This document shows, in pieces, positions 55,297-64,000 of a stretch of 64,000 nt of DNA. Both the position numbers and the translations under genes were made by a program. The stretch covers positions 374,440-438,439 of the forward strand of contig NW_006495273.1 of NCBI RefSeq assembly GCF_000471905.2. Direction: 5' to 3'. Under the pieces are notes generated by a model, which was given only the letters and a program-made list of their open reading frames with translations, had not been told where the DNA came from and made no database searches. Each line of letters starts with the position of its first letter. The stretch's first letter is position 1. This DNA comes from Amborella trichopoda. Its lineage: Eukaryota; Streptophyta; Magnoliopsida; Amborellales; Amborellaceae.

Positions 55297-58200
55297 TTAC
55301 CTCCTTACTGGAGGAACAACACCCCTACCAGGTGGTGCAGTAGCACGACCAGCAGCCTGAGCCTGTGTATGGAAACAAAGAAGAGACCGCAGTTAAGAAA
55401 AACAAGATTATGAATTTCACTAACACATTGAGAATATATAAATTAAATTGTCTAAATAAAGCAGAAAATTAGTCCCCACTAAAATAGCACAGGAGAAATA
55501 AGGAATTTGCACAGTGCATTATTGATCAAGACTGCACTTTTAAGACATGGGTGCAACATAAACAAAATCAGATAAGCATATGAATGTAGTAGTCTCCATT
55601 AAAAACAGTGTTAGTAAAGAATAATGATGGAACCTGCAGAAAATATTTTGAATCATAGCGACATGCTGACAGCTTAACCTATCAAAACCTGGTATCAGTA
55701 AAATGCCCAACAACATTATTTCTATAGAATAGGGGTTTAAACTTTAAACCCAATAATAGTCACAAGACTCGACGAAAATTTCCACATCGAGTAGAAATAT
55801 ATATAAAGACCAGAAATAACATATATGCATTAATCTATTTCCATTTTCACTCAAAACACTATTTTTCACTCAAATCACCAGCGTTAGAAAGCTAAAACAT
55901 GGAGATTTTTTTTTAGGAAAAATAAAATAGGGAAAATCTATTGAATATTGAATAGCGCATTTAATTTTTTTGAAATGTAATGGAGTGTTTCAACTTAACA
56001 TCTTGCTTGAGGAAATAAGTGTCCCAGGACATTTTTCTGCACTGGAACACGAAACAATTCAGTGAAGGTGTTTGTACATGTGGCAGAAACTCACCCTGGC
56101 TCGCATGGCAACTGCTCGACCTCGGCCAACTCCCAGGCTTGCACCTTTGCCCTATAGTTGGGAGGGGGAAAAAAGAAAATCAGTAAATTGGATAATGAAT
56201 CAAAGGGAGGCACTGAAAGATAAATGCTTAAAATAAAATAGCACATAATTGGTTGCCTTGATTCTTGCATCCAATCGCTTGAACATAGGAGCATTCTTTA
56301 GCATATCGGGAATGACCATGAACCTGCTTGCAAGAAGATCACATTAAAGATTCACAATATAGTGCCGAAATTCAAATTTCGGATAGAGAAGAACAGAACC
56401 AACCTGACTTTGCTGCCTCGAATAAAGACATGCTCAAGCTGTGAGACCTTCCCATCCTGGAGAATAGAGACAATAAAATAAGCTAAAACAATACACACAC
56501 ATGAAAGGAGAATAAGTCTAAATTCATAAGCTAATACTCATGGCTCTAAAGCCACGAAAACATAAAAAATACCAAATCTAACCAACTAAAATGTAACTTA
56601 GAGAAATGGCAAAAATCTCTACTGTTTTTTTTTAAGAAATGTTAACTTTGTATAAATGGTAAAGGAATTACAAAAGGATTAATCTATGGACGGCATCCCA
56701 CAAGCTGGGTGCTCAGACTTGCGGCAAAAATCTCACTGTTTTTTCTGAGCAGTACAAAAGCCGCCACTTTCCTACAAATTAAATTGGGTCAGCTAAATTT
56801 ACAAAAGCCAAGCTTCATCATGGGAGTTTGCAATGTATAAGGTAAGATAAGTAGTTGAGGGGGGCAGAGCTTTTCAAAGAAATCCACTCTTTCCATCCCT
56901 GTGATATATACATCCCTCTAGAAGATGTTCCCCAAGCTTTAAATAGTGAAATGAAACCCAAAGTCATTGAATGAGACAATTTGACAAATCCACTTTCAAG
57001 TCATTATTTCATTTTTTTATAGTTTTCTTTGCATTTTATGGCAACTTGATTATATTAATATTTCCCATGTTTCTGCAAGGTTCTAATGTTTATAACATGG
57101 TTCTGTGGTCCGGTTCAAGCTTCACAATTCACAAACCATAAACTCCAGTCCAACAAAAGCGTAAGATCTCTATAACTAATGAATCAGTTTCTTGAAAAAA
57201 ATAATTGTCAGGGAAATTAGTGGTGGCTGAATTGATTTATGAAACTGTTTGAATTGGTGAGGATCTGCATTTTTCTTAAACCACTTTATCCCACTTCATC
57301 TGAAGAGAATAATAACAATGGTATGATTCATAATAAGTCATTTCATCATTATAAGGGGTAATTGCTATCACTCAAATAATGCATTTCACTTTAAAACTTT
57401 CAATAGCCTCAATTTCCTCAAAAAAAAACTTTCAATAGCCTCACTCACCCTTGATTGTTCTGGGAAAAGTAATAAAGTACTATATGATAGCGTGTAGGTT
57501 TTCTCAAGCATATGGTTTTTTTAAAAAAGAGGTATTGAAAAAGCTAATAAAATTGAGATAGAAAAAAAAGGAAACTGTAGAATTCCTATGTCACATATGA
57601 ACATAAGTTTCAAATAACAAAGATATGTTATACATCTTTTTTTTAAAAAAAAAATACTAATTAATGAATTATTGATAGAATTATGATTTTTGACAAGTAA
57701 TGTTGCAATAATATATTTGTAAATTGTATTCAATATCAAAGTCAAATTCTAAGATTGGATAATAATTCCAATTTTGTGCAATATATGAATAAAAAACACA
57801 ATAAATTAAAACACATTACATCAATAAATGATTTGTTAAAACACTGACTAATGAATTAGACCTGATCACTGACCACGACCCTAGTGATGAAAGAATTTCA
57901 CATGTACCAATTACATAAGTATAGAAGTATGAAGGCAATGGAGATGACTAATGAATTAGACCTGATCACTGACCACGACCCTAGTGATGAAAGAATTTCA
58001 CATGTACCAATTACATAAGTATAGAAGTATGAAGGCATTGGAGATGTAACACAAGCATTTGCTCACTAATTGAACATGACCCCCATCAATAAGATTCCTT
58101 GTTTTCTCAAAAAATAATAATATTCCTTGTCAACAATAGGATTCATATGTAAGTATAAAAGTACGGAAGATGTTGGAGAAATATTGCAAGTACTTTTCAG

Positions 58201-59588
58201 CGATTGAAAATGGTCTTCATCAGTAACATTCCTTATCAAATTAACAGAATTTATATATCAGTATAAAACTATGGAGGATGTTGGAAAAATATTGGAAGCA
58301 TTTTTCAGTAATTGAAATGGCCCTTGTAAATAACAGCCCTTATTTATAACAACAAAGAGTAGGTTACACAGACTTGTACTGTACAAATTTTTTTTTTTTA
58401 ATAATAATACTATTTTTATAAGCAATATCGACAAGAAACCACCACAGGCAGATGCAGTATAGTGTTATGTAGTAAAATGTTTCCAACACAAGGTTTTCCT
58501 TTCTAATGGCTCAAAAACTTCCCTTGGCTCTTCAAATTTTCGTGAACAACAAAGATTGTAAAAATGATGCAACGAAACAAACAAAAATGTTATGAAAGTG
58601 AAGAAAATGATACAAATTTATCAATAAATGAAATTATCAATGCCTATACAAAAAGACAACCACAAAAATGTGAGTAAAATGAGAAAACATGATACACTGA
58701 TCATCAAGGCAATCTCTTGAAGGTCACACTACTCAAACCATAATACGGCTCAAAAAGACCATCATGATCTAAGTTATTCCATTTTGCATACATATTCGCA
58801 TCATTGTTCCCAATTTCAACTTTTGACAAGATTTCAAATAGTGCATATAAAATACATGCCCAGATGAAATATATTTTTCAACTTAAAAATCATAGTTTTA
58901 GTAACGAAACTACAACTGAAAATTAGAATACCCAAAATATATAGTATTATTCAATTACAGTGATTTTTATAATAATATTAAAGTGCAATGTATACTGAAC
59001 CACGATCCAGATACAATGGATTCAATCACGAGGCAAGTTCATTTTCTACAATTGTTGTTCTAACACAAGATTCTTAAAAAAAAAACATAGAATATAGCAT
59101 AAGCAACAAATTATAAGGGACTAAAAATGAAAGAAAAGCCATAGTTTTAAAGATTAGTATTATGGAATTCCAAACAATAAGCCCCTAAGATATAAAATCA
59201 AGTTCATAGTAGATTCTTTCAAAAGATCAACATCACATATGCCACTTAAAATCCATATATATTCTCTGATTAAATGAAATTCCTGGCAGTTTCGTGAAAT
59301 GCCATTGAAAAGCGTTCCCTTGAGAGAAAAGAAACCACTCAAGACATAATTTTCAGGCATTTCCAAGGCGAAGAAGTCAGAATATCGAACCCTAAATACC
59401 AAACCGTAGAAAAAGTGTGAGGTGAAAACCTTGGCAGTATAAGTAATGGACTCGAGCTGACAGTTCCAGTTATCCTCGCACTCCACCATGCTTCCTCTGT
59501 AGAGCTCTCCGCTCTTTAACTCCACCGTAACGATATGGCCCGCTGCTTCATGCAAGAGCTTCACCGGTATACCCAAGCTCCTGCTCAT
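55297..59588 (-). CDS. SMD3: Small nuclear ribonucleoprotein SmD3
   Basis: Five exons on the minus strand: 59588-59430, 56456-56404, 56323-56257, 56151-56095 and 55362-55297, 402 nt, giving 133 aa (Arabidopsis SmD3 proteins are about 128-131 aa). The start [18 protein letters not shown] is that of SmD3. Sm motif 1 (about residues 14-47, with CEDNWN) is on exon 1, Sm motif 2 (about residues 58-72, [11 protein letters not shown]) spans exons 2-3, and the tail is rich in RG, RA and GR ([13 protein letters not shown] ... [12 protein letters not shown]). Family knowledge: SmD3 pairs with SmB in the seven-membered Sm ring on U1, U2, U4 and U5 snRNAs in the nucleus, and the Arg-rich tail is a target of arginine methylation. 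Introns 1, 2 and 4 are GT-AG; intron 3 begins with GC. Intact throughout. Confidence 0.97.
56152..56256 (-). other. SmD3 intron 3, GC-AG type
   Basis: Minus strand: exon ...ATCAAG, then GCAACC, with the acceptor CTATAG before GGCAAAGG. The protein requires K-G across the junction (ARIK|GKGAS). No GT donor near the boundary keeps the frame and family sequence, so a GC donor is the consistent reading. Confidence 0.85.
56622..56724. repeat. Short SINE-like repeat, copy 2
   Basis: T-run, AACTTTGTATAAATGGT, GGAATTACAAAAGG and CCCACAAGCTGGGTG, in the same order as the copy at 40962-41075. Confidence 0.4.
57846..58340. repeat. Minisatellite with exact 100-bp duplication
   Basis: 57846-57945 and 57946-58045 are tandem 100-bp copies that differ at a single base (GGCAATGG / GGCATTGG). 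Two or more diverged units follow, recognisable by AGTATAAAA.TA.GGA near 58151 and 58259 with GATGTTGGA.AAATATTG.AAG. Located in SmD3 intron 1. Confidence 0.9.
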
Positions 59589-59720
59589 TTCTGCAACTCT
59601 CTATCGCTCTCTCTCTCTACAAAAAAAATCTCTCTGAAGAACAAAAGTCGAAACCCTAGCTCTTCATCGTCTGATGCTATAAAGCGAGTTCCCGCTCGGC
59701 TTTGATTCATTGGACTTTAT
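59589..59720 (-). promoter_or_regulatory. SmD3 leader with telo-box
   Basis: Upstream of the start codon (minus strand) lies a GAGAGAGAGAG run followed further out by a telo-box (AAACCCTA on the plus strand, 59651-59658), an arrangement common in plant genes for RNA-processing and translation factors. No clear TATA box. Confidence 0.5.
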
Positions 59721-62700
59721 AACAACCTTTCTTTCCTCATATGACTAATGCATCCTTTGTCTTTCCTTTTGCTCAAGAGAAGCGTAATACCGTGGATCCA
59801 ACTTCTACCAAACCTATTCGGATCCAATTTCTACCAAACCAGTTTTGGTCCAATCAAAATTGGTTCGATAAAATCTGTTCGAATCAAAATTGAGTACAAC
59901 TTTCGATCAAATTAAGGATTTGGTGTAGACCAAACCAACAAGGTAATATTAGTTGGCTATCCGAATTGTTGGATTGAATGGTCCAGTCTTGATAACTAAA
60001 GTGAAGTATATTGTGGTGCTTATAGAAAAAGAAAGCATAGTTTGATGTATTGTTCGAGGCAATGGGGAAATTGAAGGCAACACCGTCGATAGCTTGATGA
60101 ACCGTGATGGAGAGACCCTGAAACCCCCTACGATTTCTCTCCATGGTCTTTTCTATCTGAATGATGAATTTTAATGAATCAAAGGCCTATAGTACCGTGG
60201 ATTGGAGTTAACATGATTTATTTTGAACTGTAGAGAATCATAAGGGGGAGAATATACTTTATACCAATGTTATTATGATTGACTATTAATTAAGGATTTG
60301 GTTTAGTCAAAATTAATTCAATTGACGATTTTAAGAAGTTAAAAGAAAATTAAAAATAATAATATTAATATACAAATTATATTAAAATATTTCTCAAATT
60401 TATTTAGTCGGTCGAACCAGACAAAGTTGAATATTTAGTAGGTTATAGCTGGTCCAACATTGATTTTTCTCATTTTTTTCTATCAAATTCGATTTTTACT
60501 TGGGACTAAGGAGATCGAGGTACCGATTGGTGGTTTGATATACGAGTTTGGTCTGATCTTGATAATTGTGCTTTATTAACGTGCAGTAACACCTCTTACA
60601 ATGGACATGCTTATTTATTTATTTTGACAAAATAATGGACACACTTAATCGATGTGAATGAATATGTATGAGTTTCGATCAGTCTCGGGCTTTATGAAAA
60701 AAATAGAGTAAAGACTCACCTCTAAACTTCGTCTCAGAAAATACGCTAGGCATTGGAAATCTTTATGAGTTCGTTTTGAGTCTGTTTGATTATTTTATAG
60801 ATATATGTTAATTGTTTTTAGAATGAAAAAAAACCGCCTATCACATCTTGAAGTGATACAGAAAGAATGTTAAGATAGGCGAAGAATGCATGAACAAGGC
60901 AATGCAATACATGTTGATCATCATCATCATCCAAGTTTAATTTTAATTATTTAGGATCTATTACATGAATCATATTCCTACATTCATATGTTCATAATTC
61001 ATGACAAGATGCGAAAAAGTTTTAATGGCAATGTGATGCATGTCCATGTGCATGAATGTTGGGCACAGGATATAACAAATCGTGTCCAAGGGCCACAAAC
61101 TTTATAAAGCATGGAGCCATGTAAAATTTAGACTTTCAAGGAGCAGTGACTGTTATCGATTAGTGATTCAAGAGAGTTACAATGTCAAAAAAATAAATTG
61201 ACATGGGATGTCCACAAAGTACCTCAGATGATTAACAACATTTACAATTAAATGCAAATGAAAATGAAGCATCTACCTTATTTTAACTAATTGATAGTCA
61301 ATATTTGTATTAATTGAGAATATTGTGAAAGGTTTCATTCATGCCTGATCCATGTCGATTAACTAATTGATAGTCGACATTTACATTCATGCCTAATCCA
61401 CGCCTAATCCTTATGAGAATTCTTAATTCATGAGATTTTCCCATGGAGCACACGTATCAATAAACATGGATCATACTCTTTCTTATGCTTCCAGTTCTTA
61501 TTTTGATAGTACTAGGACTCCTCTTATTTTGATAGGACTAGGACTACTGGCAACAAAAATCTGGTGTTTTAGTGCTGAGTATAGTCAACCAACAAAGAAT
61601 TGCTTATTTGTGAAGACAAAAGGAAGGCCTCCTAATTCCACACCAAAATCCTTCCTGGAAAAAGTGTGTTGTGTATGAAGGGAACGGCGATGACGAGCAC
61701 AGTTGCTCAACTATAAGGGGCAGATCGAATGAGGTTCTTAAACTAGCCTCTTTCTTTAACCGGTTCGTCGTTTTTTAATTATTTTGAAACTAGTATTTCT
61801 TTCTCTTTTTTGTGTTTGATAATATTACAGAGTTTTATTAATCAATGAATAATAAAACTAGTCTTTTGGGTGCAGTAAGATCAAGTGATATACATATGCC
61901 CCAGACTTCCGAAGAGTATTAGAGAAGTTCTATTCGATACAACATAATACTTTGGTATATCTTTCTCATGCATGGCCTCTCTGTTTTTTATCTTACTTAT
62001 GCAATCTACTCTTGGATGAAGGCCAGAAATGAAATTTTACATGGGGTTGTCTTTCTGTCAACTATAGAATGGTGTTTTTTTTTGTCGGGTCCTCGAAAGC
62101 CCCTCACCTGTGGAATTAGGAATCCCAAATATTGGGATCCCACCCGAACAATATTTTATTAGTTTTTTTTTTTTTTCTAATTTTTCTGATGGAATAAATA
62201 TGACTTTTTTTTCTAAGCAATGTCTTGCAAAAAGAGCATTGGAAGATCACGGAGTTCCTCCAAACCATATCTTTCTTGGCCAAGCAGGAACTATTGATGA
62301 AGATCGTCGACTATTTGACATGAGTAATTTTCTATCTATTCAATTGGGATTTCTATTTTTAATTACAATTGATAAAGCAAAATAATTATGTTGCTAGTTC
62401 TTTTAAGTGATTCTCCTCGATAAGCCACTGCTCTCAAATATGTATTGTTATTAGGAATAGTGTCGAGTTCGTGGTGGTAATACCACCTGAGCCTCAACTA
62501 CCGGTCTAGGTTTCTATTCCCACTGGCGCATTCAAAGATCACTAACTGTTTCTAAAAATGGGTAGGGGCCTTTATTATCCATTGATCTACCCAAAAAAAG
62601 TTACCTTTTATTGAAAGGTAAAGAATAAAAATTAAAACAACTTCACGAGTTGCTGAGATTTATATTTGCTTTTATTTATAAATGGATGATTAATGCATAG

Positions 62701-63480
62701 GAATTCATTCAATTCTCTGTCATTCCACAAGAAAGGCTCATTGGAGTTGCTAAATCATCTACGCCAAATGCACAAAAAATAGGAGCATCATAACCAAATG
62801 TATCTACTCCATTGCTTTCAGTGCAAATAAAATCCCAGTTCACTCTCATGCATTACTCCAAAAGATAAATCTGATGAGAAGAACAAGGAAAAGTGCATAA
62901 TTAAGTACTCAAGCAAAGCACACTTATAGTCTTAAATAATTGAAGTCTCAAATACACAAAAATCATAATTGCTTGCACATTTGAAATAAATAGTTATCAA
63001 AGATTTAGAAATAATTATATTTGTAGAAAACTCAAGTTTTCATGAGAAGCCATGAGTTTGTTTCCCAAGCTTGATTGCTCATAAACTTGGATAAGCATAA
63101 ATCATGGAGGTCAATGTCATTGTTTCATGATGGAGCATCTTCTTGAAGACATGATGAGCTTCATTCTAAGATACCCTAACATTAGAGAAGTCCTCGACAC
63201 TTTCTCAAGCTTTTATGAAGTTGAAGGTTCTCTAAGTTCTTGCACTTTGAATACATTGCATAGTGATTGTGCCATTTTTGATACTGGTTAAATTTGACAC
63301 CTTGTTTATGTAGATAGAGAGTATGTCTATTTCCTGAGTTGCAAAGGTCCCCTATTTGCATGAGCATTAAGGGCACTGGTGCAAACTGAATTCTTAGCAC
63401 CATGCTTGATAAAAGAAGCTCAAGTAACAGTTCAATAGCTTCTTTGTAATGCCTAAAATGAATTTATTTATTGGAAAATT
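59720..63480. other. Intergenic region, no gene supported
   Basis: Decayed sequence. A block at 59790-60190 is rich in GGATCCAA/TTGGTTCGAT-type motifs and is preceded and followed by the direct repeat TACCGTGGAT (59798 and 60194), a possible insertion scar without clear terminal repeats. Open frames at 61430-61678, 61968-62162 and 62110-62385 do not match a family I can name; the middle one (YAIYSWMKARNEIL) faintly resembles the end of a LINE. Confidence 0.45.
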
Positions 63481-63483
63481 GTT

Positions 63484-63775
63484 TCATGCAGGCTGGACCG
63501 CAATTCTATATATGTGGTCTAGAAGTATAAAGCATCCATCTTAAAGATGGATGCAAATATGTTGTCCATCTAAAAACAATTGAAACTAATGGTCCAAATG
63601 TTTTCTTAGAAATATTATTTCTAGTTTTTAAAATGTATTTATTTTTTCATATTCATGACATGTTAGAGATTACATATCCTTAAAAATTAAGTCCAAAAAT
63701 CTATCTCAAAAATAAAAGTATTAATGGGCCCGCATTTCTACATGTACGGGCTTGACCTGCATGCGAATCGCGTCC
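63484..63775. mobile_element. MITE family 3, copy 2 (inverse orientation)
   Basis: The reverse complement aligns along its length with 24226-24529: GTAGAAATGCGGGCC, TTTGAGATAGATTTT, GGACCATTAGTTTCAATTG and CCATCTTTAAGATGGATGCT. The two copies are about 39 kb apart. Confidence 0.7.
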
Positions 63776-64000
63776 TTATTTATTACAAATGAGTCATGGT
63801 ACTTTGTCATTAAAAAAGGTATTATTGATATTTTTATTAAATTATAAGAGTAATTTATTAAATGAAACTCTAGTTATAAATGTCTTTATCTTTTAGTAAA
63901 TATTTAAAAAATGCCTTCTCAAAATGATAAACATGCCCTTTCTCTTTAAGTAAAAATATCACCAGTACCCTTCCTAATAATAGAAATGCCTTTATTTATT

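Larger units (their letters stand above)
56457..59429 (-). other. SmD3 intron 1 (3 kb)
   Basis: Donor GTTTTC directly after the codon for Lys53 and acceptor CTCCAG. It holds a SINE-like repeat (56622-56724) and a minisatellite (57846-58340). The rest is AT-rich with no gene. Confidence 0.85.

Noticed and set aside
59160-59429. 142-codon minus-strand frame as a single-exon SmD3 variant
   Set aside because: Only the first 53 residues are SmD3; the rest is read-through into intron 1 past the GTTTTC donor, and the true continuation is found at 56456.
59790-60200. Transposon with TACCGTGGAT target duplication
   Set aside because: The 10-bp direct repeat is real, but no inverted ends or poly(A) tail mark an element between the copies, so it is mentioned only as a possible scar.
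61968-62600. Possible plastid DNA insertion
   Set aside because: No plastid gene or known plastid spacer could be recognised; only weak peptide likeness to a LINE tail.

Overview
This window is nuclear DNA from a flowering plant. It is AT-rich and crowded with decayed transposons. It carries three ordinary, apparently intact, intron-containing protein genes, identified from spliced reading frames with consensus splice sites. The order of divergence (eudicot, magnoliid or other) cannot be settled from the sequence. Long introns filled with LINEs and many small inverted-repeat elements indicate a genome with slow DNA loss. Two runs of N (21332-21351 and 32285-32613) show it is a draft assembly.

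Layout. 1-2000: a tandemly triplicated, gene-like but broken segment. 4093-12860 (minus): a VPS37/Mod(r) ESCRT-I subunit gene of 7 coding exons, 236 aa, with a 5.8 kb intron that holds an antisense LINE fragment and small transposons. 13.3-29.5 kb: an intergenic repeat field with several inverted-repeat MITE families, an RTE-type retrotransposon remnant (17.4-18.4 kb), a 5'-truncated LINE with a 13-bp target duplication (19523-23718), a 2-kb inverted-repeat DNA element nested in that LINE (21067-23061), and two adjacent Mutator-like MITEs. About 29.5-53.2 kb (plus): a LAZ1/DUF300 (TMEM184/OST-alpha-like) seven-helix membrane protein gene, 8 coding exons plus a 5' UTR exon, 502 aa. One of its introns holds a degraded LINE (about 37.5-41.3 kb) and another holds a complete-length LINE (45303-52104), both in sense orientation and both themselves invaded by smaller elements. 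55297-59588 (minus): a SmD3 core spliceosomal gene, 5 exons, 133 aa, ending tail-to-tail with LAZ1. 59.7-64 kb: intergenic, with one more MITE at the end.

The three genes are unrelated housekeeping or trafficking functions (endosomal sorting, membrane/vacuole-linked transport and cell-death control, pre-mRNA splicing) and show no sign of working together. No bacterial-type operon, CRISPR array, defence island or viral genome is visible, and I found no new biological system. The most unusual points are: an organelle-type group II intron domain V (34 nt, with the conserved wobble pair) embedded in the LINE of LAZ1 intron 8; a GC-AG intron in SmD3; several hAT-like elements that share the same ends but have quite different GC-rich, self-similar middles; and a telo-box minisatellite inside the 2-kb nested element.
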